Source: Rhodobacteraceae bacterium Alg231-30 (lineage in GTDB: Bacteria > Pseudomonadota > Alphaproteobacteria > Rhodobacterales > Rhodobacteraceae). From it: 64,000 nt of DNA. The translations under genes and the position numbers were made by a program. Of this stretch, positions 52,049 through 61,546 are shown piece by piece. The notes below the pieces were generated by a model, which was not told the DNA's origin, did not search any database, and was given only the letters and a program-made list of their open reading frames with translations. Positions within the stretch are counted from its first letter, which is position 1; each line of letters opens with the position of its first letter. The stretch is taken from assembly GCA_900143615.1 (NCBI GenBank), contig FREU01000002.1, positions 414,663 to 478,662 of the forward strand. Direction: 5' to 3'.

Positions 52049-53523
52049 CCCCGCAACACATTCCGGTTCTGACACCCGACGTTCCCGTTCCCGAAAGCTT
52101 TGACAATGCTGCTGCAGCCGTTGATCGCCTGACCGAGCTATACGGCATCGCCACCACCTTTTTATGCGCGCAATTTCGCGACGCGCTCACCAATGGCCCC
52201 GACGGCCACCGCATCCGCGCATTCTATCCCGAAATCCGTATCACCACGACCAGCTTTGCCCAGATCGACAGCCGCTTGTCTTATGGCCACGTCGCCGAGC
52301 CGGGCGTGCATGCAGCCACAATCACCCGCCCCGATCTGTTCCGAAACTATCTGGAGCAGCAAATCGACTTGTTGTTGTCCAACCACGGCGTCCCTGTGAC
52401 CATCGGCGCCTCCACGACGCCGATCCCCGTGCATTTTGCCGTTGCCAGCGACAACAGCATTGTTGTCCCGCAAGAAGGCGCCGCCGATTTCACACTGCGT
52501 GACATCTTTGATGTGCCTGACCTGTCCACGACCAATGATGACATCGTCAACGGCATGCACAGCCATGATGAAATGGGTGTCGGGCCACTGGCCCCTTTTA
52601 CCGCTCAGCGTGTGGATTACTCACTGGCGCGCCTGTCACATTATACCGCCACCGATCCCGAGCATTTCCAGAACCACGTGTTGTTCACAAACTATCAGTT
52701 CTACGTCACCGAATTCGAAGCATATGCACGCGAAATGCTGGCTGATCCCGCCTCGGGCTACACCAGCTTTGTCTCCACCGGAAATGTTGAAATCACTACG
52801 GCGGACGCAGAAATTCCCACTGTCGACAAACAACCACAAATGCCGACCTATCACCTCAAACGCGCCGATGGCGGGGGCATCACTTTGGTCAATATCGGCG
52901 TCGGACCGTCCAACGCCAAAACCGCCACAGACCACATCGCTGTGCTGCGGCCGCATGCTTGGGTTATGGTTGGTCACTGCGCGGGTCTGCGCAACTCTCA
53001 AAGCCTTGGGGATTTTGTCCTCGCCCACGCCTATCTGCGCGAAGATCACGTGCTGGATGACGACCTGCCGGTCTGGATTCCGATCCCTGCACTGGCCGAA
53101 GTTCAGGTCGCGCTCGAACAGGCCGTGGCCGATGTCACCGAACTGTCCGGTTATGATCTCAAACGGGTGATGCGCACCGGCACGGTCGCCACCATCGACA
53201 ACCGCAACTGGGAGCTGCGCGAACACACCGGCCCTGTGCAACGCCTGTCCCAATCACGCTCGATCGCGCTGGATATGGAGAGCGCAACGATTGCCGCCAA
53301 CGGCTATCGCTTCCGCGTCCCATATGGCACGCTGCTCTGTGTTAGCGACAAGCCGCTGCATGGCGAATTAAAGCTTCCCGGAATGGCTTCGGATTTCTAT
53401 AAAACACAGGTGGCGCGCCATCTTTTGATAGGAATCCGCGCCATGGAAGCCCTGCGGGAAATGCCGCTGGAACGTCTCCATTCGCGGAAACTACGGTCTT
53501 TTGACGAGACAGCCTTCCTTTGA
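52045..53523 (+). CDS. amn: AMP nucleosidase
   Basis: Splits AMP into adenine and ribose 5-phosphate. The 492 residues have the family N-terminal domain ('EIRITTTSFAQIDSRLSYGH') and the phosphorylase-like catalytic domain ('WVMVGHCAGLRNSQSLGDFV', 'RSIALDMESATIAANGYRFR'). It overlaps ade by 4 bp, so AMP can go to adenine and then hypoxanthine through one transcript. Confidence 0.94.
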   Translation: MTPQHIPVLTPDVPVPESFDNAAAAVDRLTELYGIATTFLCAQFRDALTNGPDGHRIRAFYPEIRITTTSFAQIDSRLSYGHVAEPGVHAATITRPDLFRNYLEQQIDLLLSNHGVPVTIGASTTPIPVHFAVASDNSIVVPQEGAADFTLRDIFDVPDLSTTNDDIVNGMHSHDEMGVGPLAPFTAQRVDYSLARLSHYTATDPEHFQNHVLFTNYQFYVTEFEAYAREMLADPASGYTSFVSTGNVEITTADAEIPTVDKQPQMPTYHLKRADGGGITLVNIGVGPSNAKTATDHIAVLRPHAWVMVGHCAGLRNSQSLGDFVLAHAYLREDHVLDDDLPVWIPIPALAEVQVALEQAVADVTELSGYDLKRVMRTGTVATIDNRNWELREHTGPVQRLSQSRSIALDMESATIAANGYRFRVPYGTLLCVSDKPLHGELKLPGMASDFYKTQVARHLLIGIRAMEALREMPLERLHSRKLRSFDETAFL

Positions 53524-53654
53524 CCCTACGTAAATCACCCAAAAACCCCTAAAAAACACGGTTTTTAACGATACTACAGATTGTGTTTGACCACTACATC
53601 CCGTTAAATGTCGCCCACGAGGCCCAATCACTCGGGCAGACAAGGAGACCTTTA

Positions 53655-53942
53655 ATGGCAAAACCGATGACAAAGACCCAACTCGTTGCCGCCCTGGCCG
53701 AGCAACTGGGCTCAGACAAAAAATCCGCTGGCGCAGCTCTGGACGCAGTATGCGCCCTGATCACCAGCGAAGTATCCGGCGGCGGTGCCGTTACTCTTCC
53801 AGGTGTTGGCAAAATCTATTGCCGCGAGCGCCCAGAGCGTATGGTGCGCAACCCTGCCACCGGCGAGCAGATCAAGAAAGAAGCCGACAAGGTTGTGAAA
53901 ATGACCATCGCCAAAGCGCTGAAAGACAGCGTGAACGGCTGA
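53655..53942 (+). CDS. hup: HU-family DNA-binding protein
   Basis: 95 residues from the ATG at 53655, which has AAGGAGACC upstream. The fold is visible in 'MTKTQLVAALAEQLGSDKKS' and 'GAVTLPGVGKIYCRERPERM', with the DNA-contacting arm 'RPERMVRNPATGEQI'. The arm has RNPATGE as in HU; the rest is more divergent than the main HU of alphaproteobacteria, so a second, specialised HU is possible. It has its own terminator. Confidence 0.88.
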   Translation: MAKPMTKTQLVAALAEQLGSDKKSAGAALDAVCALITSEVSGGGAVTLPGVGKIYCRERPERMVRNPATGEQIKKEADKVVKMTIAKALKDSVNG

Positions 53943-53963
53943 TCGCTTCGATCATGAGTTACG

Positions 53964-53993
53964 AAAAGGGTCGCCCTCGGGCGGCCCTTTTTG
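53964..53993 (+). terminator. Rho-independent terminator after the HU gene
   Basis: AAAAGGG-T-CGCC (53964-53974) pairs with GGCG-G-CCCTTTTT (from 53979) around a CTCG loop, ending in a T-run. Confidence 0.85.
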
Positions 53994-54221
53994 TGTAAAG
54001 TGACATGTTCACGATAGCGATCCGCGAAAATACCTTCGTTGAGACCTTGCACCGAAGGCTGCGCCCGACACTAAGCGGGCGCGCTCCCAAGGTATTCAAT
54101 AGACGGCGACGCCGCCAAAATAGCCAACGCCGCCGCATGTCTCAAACGCTGCATTGCGCCCTCCCGGGCGCGGCCCGAGGCCTACGGCCTGATCCGAACC
54201 AATGAGACTATCGCGCTATGA

Positions 54222-55289
54222 TTAAAGCTGCGCGCTGGGCGTGGACTGCGAAATGGCGATCTCTGCCTCATCCATGTCTTCACCAATTCCGTCAAACAAC
54301 GGCGTCGACAGGTAACGCTCGCCAGTGTCCGGCAGCATGACCAGAATATTACTGCCCTCCGGCGCGGTCTCGGCCACCTGCATGGCTGTCGCAAAAGTTG
54401 CGCCCGCCGAAATTCCGGTGAAGATACCTTCTTCCGCGGCCAGCCGTTTGGACCATGCAATCCCGTCTGGACCGGGCACCGTCAAAAGCTGATCATAATA
54501 GCCTTTGTCGATCGCCTCTTGCAGAACCCACGGAATGAAATCCGGCGTCCAGCCTTGGATCGGGTGGGGCTCAAAACTCGGGTGGCTTTCGGTGGTCTGA
54601 TGGTCGTCGTTGCGGGTGTTGGTATACCCTGATCCAACCAGCGCCGCATTTGCAGGTTCTGACAGAATGATCTTGGTCGCAGGGCTTTGTGCGCGCAGCA
54701 CCCGCGCTACACCGCTGACTGTCCCGCCGGTGCCATAGCCGGACACAAAGTAATCCAGCGTCTCGTCCCCAAAGTCGTTCAAAATCTCACGCGCTGTGGT
54801 GTTCTCGTGGATGTCGGCATTGTCAGCCGTTTCAAACTGGCTGGCCAAGAACCAACCGTTGGCCTCAGCCAATTCAATCGCTTTGGTATACATCCCAAAG
54901 CCCTTTTGGCCCTTTGGGGTCAAAACAACTTTGGCACCCAAAAACCGCATCAACCGGCGGCGTTCGACCGAGAAAGCCTCTGACATGGTGATGACCAGAG
55001 GATAGCCCTTGGCCGCGCAGACCATCGCGAGACCAATACCGGTGTTGCCCGACGTGGCCTCAACCACGGTCTGACCGGGTTTCAGCCGTCCGTCCCGTTC
55101 CGCCGCTTCAATGATGTTCAGCGCCAAACGGTCTTTGACCGACCCCGCAGGGTTGGCGGCTTCGAACTTAACAAAAACGTTCACATTCTTGGGCGCGATA
55201 CGGTTGATGCGGATCACGGGGGTGTCGCCAACCGTGTCCAAAACGCTATCAAAAATACGGCCACGTCCGTTGGTCTGTCTGATGGTCAT
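54222..55289 (-). CDS. cysK: Cysteine synthase A
   Basis: PLP enzyme making cysteine from O-acetylserine and sulfide. The PLP lysine is K52 in 'NPAGSVKDRLALN'; the substrate and phosphate loops are 'EATSGNTGIGLAM' and 'GYGTGGTVSGVARV'. At 355 residues it is longer than CysK of enterics (about 320), with an insertion around 'GYTNTRNDDHQTTESHPSFE' ahead of 'PIQGW'. The gene stands alone. A short hairpin (54156-54171) lies beyond its 3' end. Confidence 0.9.
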   Translation of the reverse strand: MTIRQTNGRGRIFDSVLDTVGDTPVIRINRIAPKNVNVFVKFEAANPAGSVKDRLALNIIEAAERDGRLKPGQTVVEATSGNTGIGLAMVCAAKGYPLVITMSEAFSVERRRLMRFLGAKVVLTPKGQKGFGMYTKAIELAEANGWFLASQFETADNADIHENTTAREILNDFGDETLDYFVSGYGTGGTVSGVARVLRAQSPATKIILSEPANAALVGSGYTNTRNDDHQTTESHPSFEPHPIQGWTPDFIPWVLQEAIDKGYYDQLLTVPGPDGIAWSKRLAAEEGIFTGISAGATFATAMQVAETAPEGSNILVMLPDTGERYLSTPLFDGIGEDMDEAEIAISQSTPSAQL

Positions 55290-55508
55290 GAGAGAAATCC
55301 TTAGAATAACGCGCTGCGTCTACACTACCACATATGCCTCAAATAATCGGGGTTAAAGCTGTCGCTGTGAGATAAGATCACTTGTGTCACGGGTCCGATC
55401 CGTCTTGGGAAAAATTCCCAAAAACCACCTCAAATCACGGATGAAATCAAAATATGAGCAGCAAAGCTTGGACGCGCCGAACGTTTGTTCCACATCCATC
55501 ATTCGCAC

Positions 55509-55880
55509 TCAATCCAAAAAACACTGGATTTCCACCACATACCCGTTCGGGTCTTCACAAAAGAAACTGTAGATATTGAACGCCTTCAACACCTGTGGTG
55601 CGCCCCGCGAAGGCACATCCAGATCACATAATTGTCGATACCATTCATCCACCTGATCGCTATCGGCAACCAAGAGCGTGATCATGCTGCCCTCCGGCTG
55701 CACCACCCGCCCGTCAAAGGCCGTACACACGCCAATCCGCGCGCCCGGAACGGTTTCAAAAATCACCGCCGCCCCCGCGTCACGCACAATGCGCAACCCC
55801 AATGCATCACGCCAGAACGTCAGACTACGCTCAAGATCGTGCGTATAGACCCACGTGATCTGACCGATGACTTGGCTCAT
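55509..55880 (-). CDS. VOC family protein
   Basis: 123 residues. 'GQITWVYTHDLERSLTFWRD' starts the first module and 'FNIYSFFCEDPNGYVVEIQ' ends the second, where H and E positions match the metal ligands of glyoxalase-fold enzymes. Its start overlaps the sulfatase stop as ATGA, so the two are made together. The substrate is unknown. Confidence 0.78.
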   Translation of the reverse strand: MSQVIGQITWVYTHDLERSLTFWRDALGLRIVRDAGAAVIFETVPGARIGVCTAFDGRVVQPEGSMITLLVADSDQVDEWYRQLCDLDVPSRGAPQVLKAFNIYSFFCEDPNGYVVEIQCFLD

Positions 55881-57319
55881 TTGGACATGGGCGGCTCATA
55901 GGGGTCCGGCGTGCCGGGCGGTATTGGCGGATACTGCTGGAAGGTTGCCAAATGCTCCTGCAACTGCGGCAGCGCTTTTTGAACGGCCCATGTGTGCGGG
56001 AAAAGCACGCTTTCCCGCTCATGCGGATCATTGAGCAGATTGTAAACGCGGGGCGTATCAAACGATTGGGTTGGGCTAAACGCAGTCTCGTTTTCCTTAA
56101 ACAGCACTTTCCAGTCGTTCCATTTCACGCCAAATATCTGCTCGCCCATATAGACAATCACGCCCTCTCGGTTCGACTTGGGTTGATTACCCAAAAAGAA
56201 CTCGGACTGATCGATGCCATCAATGGCACGATCGCTTGGCACCTCACCTCCGGCAAATGCCGCCAGCGTCGGGAAAAGGTCCATCGAATGCACCACGTCA
56301 TTGCTGGCTGATCCGGCAGGGATTTTTCCGGGCCATTTGATCGCAAACGGCACACGCATGCTGCCTTCCAGACTGGTGAACAGGGTCCCACGCCAAGGCC
56401 CAGCCGTACCATGGACCGCAGGCACAGGTGACACATTAGCGTTGCCCACCGGCAAGGCCTCCGGCCCGTTATCAGCCGTGAAAATCACCACCGTGTTCTC
56501 GGCAACCCCCGCCGCCTCCAGCGCATCATTCACGCGACCAATATAGGTATCAACCTGCAACAGGATATCCGCCCAGACTCCATTGCCCGTGACTCCATCA
56601 AATTCGGGATGCGCGATATTGGGATAATGCGTCTGGGTATAGGCCAGATAGATAAAGAACGGATCGTCTTCTCCACTCTTGCGGTTGATGAAATCAACTG
56701 CCTTATCGGTCAGATCGCCATCGATCAGCCCGCGATACTCCAGATCATAGTCGCGCACCACAGTGGCAGGCTCCCCCGCGACGCCCTGTTTGACCGACGG
56801 CGTTTCCAGTTCCGATTCGGCAAATCCCGTCAGGTTCTGCCACACAGTGACGTCTGTGGTTTCCACACCGTAGAACTCGTCAAAGCCTTGATTGGAAGGA
56901 TAGCGCCCTTCGCTCCAACCCAGATGCCACTTGCCATACATGGCCGTGTTATACCCAGCGCCCTTCAGCATCTCAGCCATGGTCACTTCCCATTGGGTCA
57001 ACCCGTAGACACCACCGCCCAAAGGTACCGTATGATTACCACTGCGCACACCGTAACGGCCTGTCATTGTGGCCGCGCGGGACGGGGTGCATTGGCTTTC
57101 AACGTTGAAATTGGTCAGCCGCAATCCTTCCGCCGCCAGCGCATCCATCTCCGGCGTCGGCGTGCCCCGAATGATGCCGCCGCCATTGAACCCCGGCTCT
57201 CCCCAGCCGAAGTTATCAAGGAAAATAAAGACAATATTGGGTTTCTCCTGCGCCTGCGCCGCGCCAACCAAACCAAGGCTCGCCGAACAGGCGATCACGC
57301 CCGCCTTTAAAATAGACAT
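55877..57319 (-). CDS. Periplasmic sulfatase (arylsulfatase family)
   Basis: 480 residues. The ATG at 57319 is placed six bases after GGGGAG, whereas the ATG at 57325 touches it. A Sec signal ends 'GAAQAQEKP'. The sulfatase signature 'CTPSRAATMTGR' has C77, the residue oxidised to formylglycine; 'FLDNFGWGE' provides the metal site with D35-N36 in place of the usual D-D; 'YGKWHLG' and 'FTADNGPE' follow. It hydrolyses sulfate esters, probably of algal polysaccharides or small metabolites. Confidence 0.88.
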   Translation of the reverse strand: MSILKAGVIACSASLGLVGAAQAQEKPNIVFIFLDNFGWGEPGFNGGGIIRGTPTPEMDALAAEGLRLTNFNVESQCTPSRAATMTGRYGVRSGNHTVPLGGGVYGLTQWEVTMAEMLKGAGYNTAMYGKWHLGWSEGRYPSNQGFDEFYGVETTDVTVWQNLTGFAESELETPSVKQGVAGEPATVVRDYDLEYRGLIDGDLTDKAVDFINRKSGEDDPFFIYLAYTQTHYPNIAHPEFDGVTGNGVWADILLQVDTYIGRVNDALEAAGVAENTVVIFTADNGPEALPVGNANVSPVPAVHGTAGPWRGTLFTSLEGSMRVPFAIKWPGKIPAGSASNDVVHSMDLFPTLAAFAGGEVPSDRAIDGIDQSEFFLGNQPKSNREGVIVYMGEQIFGVKWNDWKVLFKENETAFSPTQSFDTPRVYNLLNDPHERESVLFPHTWAVQKALPQLQEHLATFQQYPPIPPGTPDPYEPPMSK

Positions 57320-57384
57320 ATCCATCTCCCCTTAATCAATGACTACAACCTAGCATTGCATACCGATCCGGCGTCAAGCCTGCG

Positions 57385-58044
57385 CTATTTCAGCCGCCCG
57401 ACGATGCGCCCGATAAAGATCGCCACAAACATCGTACCCGCAATCGCCTGCAACCCCGCCAAAGTCCGCGGCAAGCTCGCCGCCGGAGTGATCTCGCCAT
57501 AGCCCACGGTGGTCATGGTGATCATCGAATAATAGACAAACGGCGCACGTGTCGCATTGGTGCCATCGGGCAGGTTGAACGCGCCGGGATTGCTGATTTC
57601 GATCCGCCAATAGATCAGGCCCCAGATCATCGCCAACAGCATATAGCCGAAAATCCCGCTCGACAGCCGCTCATATTCCGAATGCACGGGCGCAAATAGC
57701 TGGCGAAAGCTGGTGATCATGCAGCCGAACAGCAACACGGCGGACATATAGAACAGCCAGATGTCCACATTTCGCGACGAGCTGAACTCATTGATCAACA
57801 CCAGTGCAAACCACAACAACACCGGCGTTGCCATCATCGCGCGCAGCCATGTGCGCCGCTCAATGGCGCCAACTACGCCTAGAAACAACAAACTCATTGC
57901 AATCATCGACGCGCTATCCAGCCATGCAAGCCGACCATCAAAAGCATCCAGCACAATCAAAAAGGTCAAGATTCCCAATAGAACCGACCACCGATGTTTG
58001 GCGACAAACGCGCCCCACTCATTATTCACCGTATCGTCCCTCAT
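57385..58044 (-). CDS. Ion channel protein with K+ selectivity filter
   Basis: 219 residues from the ATG at 58044 (a GTG at 58056 is in frame). Four to six helices end in a pore module: 'YYSMITMTTVGYGEITPA' holds the TVGYG filter, followed by the inner helix 'LQAIAGTMFVAIFIGRIVG'. There is no TrkA/RCK domain. Local context gives no regulatory link. Confidence 0.82.
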   Translation of the reverse strand: MRDDTVNNEWGAFVAKHRWSVLLGILTFLIVLDAFDGRLAWLDSASMIAMSLLFLGVVGAIERRTWLRAMMATPVLLWFALVLINEFSSSRNVDIWLFYMSAVLLFGCMITSFRQLFAPVHSEYERLSSGIFGYMLLAMIWGLIYWRIEISNPGAFNLPDGTNATRAPFVYYSMITMTTVGYGEITPAASLPRTLAGLQAIAGTMFVAIFIGRIVGRLK

Positions 58045-58160
58045 TTTTTTTCCCACTTTTTCAATGACTATGCCACACTAGCCAAAAATAGCGGCACGTG
58101 TCCTGCTGCATAACAATTCTAGCGTAAGCGGAAATTTGGTGACGAGGGAAGGGAATTGAG

Positions 58161-59237
58161 ATGAATGAATCAGACGACAAACGTGTGATCGACCTTGGGG
58201 TGCGGCTGCTATTTCTGGCGGTTTTTGCTTTTGCGGCCTTTAGAATTATAGCCCCACTGGCAGGCATTGTGGTCTGGGCGATTATTCTCGCTGTGGCGAT
58301 TTATCCTTTATTTGATTGGCTCGCAAACAAGCTTGGCGGACGCCGCGGCTGGGCGTCGACAATCATCACCCTCAGCGGTCTTGCATTGACCATTGGCCCA
58401 CTTTGGGCCGCTGCCGGCGGATTGGCCGAAGGGCTTGCATTGGCCTCGGATAAACTACAAGCGGGCACGCTGGAAATCCCGCCACCGCCAGAAGGCGTCG
58501 AGGACATTCCGTTTGTCGGTCCCAAAATTGCACAAACATGGGAGCTGTTTAACAGCAACGTCACCGTCGCCTTTAACAAATACAGCTCGGTGATTCTTGC
58601 GTTCGCAGGCAAGGTCGGCGGCGCAGTGGCCGGTATCGGTATCGAGCTTCTGGCCATGGCGCTCTCTGTGATCGTCATGGGCATGATGCTCTCGCCGGGG
58701 CCCAAGCTGGGCGAAATGACCCAAAGCTTTGCCAATCGCGTCTTTGCCCCCAAAGGCGGCGAATTCATTGAAATGGCCGCCGCCACCGTGCGCAACGTGT
58801 CGCGTGGCGTACTGGGTGTTGCTGCCTTGCAATCCGCGCTCTTGGGCCTGTGCATGTGGGCATTTGGTATTGCCGCCGCTTGGCCTTTGGCGCTGCTCTG
58901 TCTGATCCTTGGTATCATTCAGGTGGGCCCGACCCTTGTGGTCATTCCTGCCGTGATCTGGGGCTTTGGCGCTCTGGGTACCGGCATGGCCATTCTATTT
59001 GCGGCCATCATGATCCCGCTGATGCTGATGGATAACATCCTGCGTCCGATCTTTATCGCCAAAGGCCTGACCACACCGATCCTTGTGATCTTGGTCGGTG
59101 TTATTGGTGGCGTGCTTAGCTCGGGTATTATCGGCATTTTCATCGGTCCCGTGATCCTGTCGGTCTTCTATGACCTTGTGGTGGCCTGGATGGGCGGGGA
59201 CGAAGCCGAAGCGGCAGAAACGGAGGCCGAGGCATGA
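58161..59237 (+). CDS. AI-2E family transporter (PerM-like)
   Basis: 358 residues with about eight helices and the family features 'APLAGIVVWAIILAVAIYPL' near the N-terminus and 'PTLVVIPAVIWGFGALGTGM' and 'PILVILVGVIGGVLSSGIIG' later. The C-terminus is acidic (Glu/Ala repeats). It overlaps the HlyD-family gene by 4 bp. Members export AI-2 or act as Na+/H+ antiporters; the trio here suggests an envelope function. Confidence 0.85.
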   Translation: MNESDDKRVIDLGVRLLFLAVFAFAAFRIIAPLAGIVVWAIILAVAIYPLFDWLANKLGGRRGWASTIITLSGLALTIGPLWAAAGGLAEGLALASDKLQAGTLEIPPPPEGVEDIPFVGPKIAQTWELFNSNVTVAFNKYSSVILAFAGKVGGAVAGIGIELLAMALSVIVMGMMLSPGPKLGEMTQSFANRVFAPKGGEFIEMAAATVRNVSRGVLGVAALQSALLGLCMWAFGIAAAWPLALLCLILGIIQVGPTLVVIPAVIWGFGALGTGMAILFAAIMIPLMLMDNILRPIFIAKGLTTPILVILVGVIGGVLSSGIIGIFIGPVILSVFYDLVVAWMGGDEAEAAETEAEA

Positions 59238-60298
59238 AAAACGCCTTCTGGTCGACCTTTGCGATCCTGATGGTTGTCGTGATGTGGTATCTGGCAGCAG
59301 ACCGCATCACACCGTTCACCTCTAACGCGCGCGTCAAGGCGGTGATCACCCCGATCACCCCGCAGGTGTCGGGCACAGTGGTCGAAATCACGGCACAAAA
59401 TGGCGAGATCATCGAAGCGGGCACAGTGGTTGCCCGCATCGATGCGCGCTCCTACGAGATTGCCAAGCAAAGTGCCGAGGCAGATCTGGAACGCGCCACG
59501 CAGGATGTGGGCGCGGATTCAGCAGATGTTGCGTCGGCTCAGGCCCGCGTGACCCGTGCCTCAACCGATCTGGAAACCGAAAAACTGCAATCCGCACGTG
59601 TCTTCGATCTGGAAGCCAAAGGGCTGATCCCCATCGCCCAAGCAGATGAAGCCCGCCGCCGTCTGGCCGACGCCGAGTCGTCTCTGGAACAGGCGCAATC
59701 AGATTTGGCCAGCGAACAGGAAGCTTTGGGCAGCACCGGTCAGGACAACCCGCGCATTCAAGCAGCACTCGCCAAACTGGCGGATGCCGAGCTCAAACTC
59801 AGCTGGACCGAACTGTCGGCCCCCGCGCGCGGCGTGCTTTCAGATCTGGATATCGCCGAGGGAAGCTATGCCCGCGCCGGTCAGGACCTGATGACCTTTC
59901 TGGACGCCACCAATGTTTGGGTCGAAGCCTATATGACCGAAAACAATGTCGGGCGCGTCAAAATCGGCGATCCCGTGGACGTGGTTCTGGATATGCATCC
60001 GGGTCGGGTTCTGCGCGGTGAAATCGCCAGCTTCTCCGGCGCTGCCTCAGACGGCACCACCTCGACCCCCGGCCAACCCGCCGCCGTACCGCGTGCCAGC
60101 GGTTGGCTGCGCGATCCGCAGCGTTTTCCGGTGCGCATTATCCTGCCCGAATATACCTCAGGCGATGAAACCGACGATGTGCGCTTTAATGTAAACGGTC
60201 AGGCCGATGTCATCGTCTACACAGGGGACGGCTGGTTCCTGAATACCGTGGGCCGGGTCTACATCAAACTCGTGTCGTGGTTCTCGTATGCCTACTAA
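59234..60298 (+). CDS. HlyD-family membrane fusion/periplasmic adaptor protein
   Basis: 354 residues: one N-terminal helix (about 6-22), a biotinyl-lipoyl-like half-motif 'VSGTVVEITAQNGEIIEAGT', a coiled-coil hairpin (about 75-175) and a second barrel half 'LSAPARGVLSDLDIAEGSYA'. It pairs with the DUF2955/FUSC-like protein next door, whose start lies 11 bp inside this gene, as in AaeA-AaeB type efflux systems. No outer-membrane partner is in the window. Confidence 0.85.
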   Translation: MKNAFWSTFAILMVVVMWYLAADRITPFTSNARVKAVITPITPQVSGTVVEITAQNGEIIEAGTVVARIDARSYEIAKQSAEADLERATQDVGADSADVASAQARVTRASTDLETEKLQSARVFDLEAKGLIPIAQADEARRRLADAESSLEQAQSDLASEQEALGSTGQDNPRIQAALAKLADAELKLSWTELSAPARGVLSDLDIAEGSYARAGQDLMTFLDATNVWVEAYMTENNVGRVKIGDPVDVVLDMHPGRVLRGEIASFSGAASDGTTSTPGQPAAVPRASGWLRDPQRFPVRIILPEYTSGDETDDVRFNVNGQADVIVYTGDGWFLNTVGRVYIKLVSWFSYAY

Positions 60299-61373
60299 GG
60301 CGAAGCCGAACACAGTCCAACGCCCCGAAGCCGAGCAACGCGCCCTGCGTCTCGGTGTCGGGGCAGGCCTGCATTTCGCCTTGGCGATCCTGATCGGTTG
60401 GCAACTGTCGACGATCTGTACGGTTTTTGTGGTGCTCTTCTTACAAGCCCCCGCCCCCGCGCCGGTGCCCGCAATCAAAATGCTGACCATGCAGGGCATC
60501 GTGTTTCTGTCGGCTTCATGGGTGATTTCGGGCCTGCTTGAGCCCTATCCGGTGGTCTTCCTCGGCGCGCTCGCACTGGCTGTGGCAACTTGTTTCTACT
60601 GGTCAACCCGTGGCGCGGGTATGCTCTCGGTGGTGCTGGCTCTGATGGCGGCGCTGATGCTGCCCACGTTGGTGATAACCTCACAGCAGCTGGCGCTGAT
60701 CCTCGTGATCTGGGTGCCCGTCAACTTGTTTCTGGCATGGCTCTGGACGGTCTTTATGTTCAAGCTGTTCCCCCCCGGCACCATGCCAGCAGGCGGGGCC
60801 GCCAAACCGGGACCACCGCCAAATCCGGAACGTCTGGTTTGGCGCATGTCACTCGTGACCATTCCTTTTGCGATCTATTTTTATCTTGCGGGGTCCGCCG
60901 CGCTGGTCACGCTGCTGTTTGTCGCCATTCTCAGCCAACAACTGGCCGCTGCAACCGCTGCTGGCCCCACCGTGGCCAAAGGCATGCTTAAGGCCAATGT
61001 GATTGGCGGCATCGCCGCCATCTTTGCCTATAACATGACCATTATTGCGCCTTTGATGCTGGTCGCGCTTCTGGCCTTTGGGGTGGTGGCGCTCCTGCTG
61101 GCGGGTTGGCTGGTGTCAGACCGCGCGGACGCCTCGCTTGCGGGCTCGGCCTTAAGCACCTCAGTCATTCTCTTTGGTGGCTCAATTGCGCCCTTTGGCG
61201 ATGACGCTGACGTCAAGATGATCGACCGCCTTTCGCAAATTGGCACCGCACTGGTGTTTGTGCTGATCGCCTATATTGTCGTTGATGCGTTTTTCCCGCT
61301 CAAGCCGCGCGAAGACCAACCCAAACGCCGCCCTCTGTTGCACCGATTGCGCCGCGACCGTGCGCAACCTTAA
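60288..61373 (+). CDS. FUSC/DUF2955-like inner membrane protein
   Basis: 361 residues with around ten helices in two blocks and a basic C-terminal tail ('KPREDQPKRRPLLHRLRRD'). The start 'RALRLGVGAGLHFALAILIG' matches the DUF2955 relatives of AaeB. It probably forms an efflux pump with the HlyD-like protein; the substrate is unknown. Confidence 0.75.
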   Translation: MPTKAKPNTVQRPEAEQRALRLGVGAGLHFALAILIGWQLSTICTVFVVLFLQAPAPAPVPAIKMLTMQGIVFLSASWVISGLLEPYPVVFLGALALAVATCFYWSTRGAGMLSVVLALMAALMLPTLVITSQQLALILVIWVPVNLFLAWLWTVFMFKLFPPGTMPAGGAAKPGPPPNPERLVWRMSLVTIPFAIYFYLAGSAALVTLLFVAILSQQLAAATAAGPTVAKGMLKANVIGGIAAIFAYNMTIIAPLMLVALLAFGVVALLLAGWLVSDRADASLAGSALSTSVILFGGSIAPFGDDADVKMIDRLSQIGTALVFVLIAYIVVDAFFPLKPREDQPKRRPLLHRLRRDRAQP

Positions 61374-61546
61374 CCGCAACACCCAATCAAATTTGGCGCA
61401 ACGATACAGTCGTAATACCGTCGCGATACCGACGCATTACAGCACGGTTTTTCTCCCAAATATGGCATCTTAACAATTGCTCCGTTGCAGCTGCCTGCGG
61501 CTTGGGGTTACATCGCCTCAAATGATTAACATGTAAGGCAGACCCA

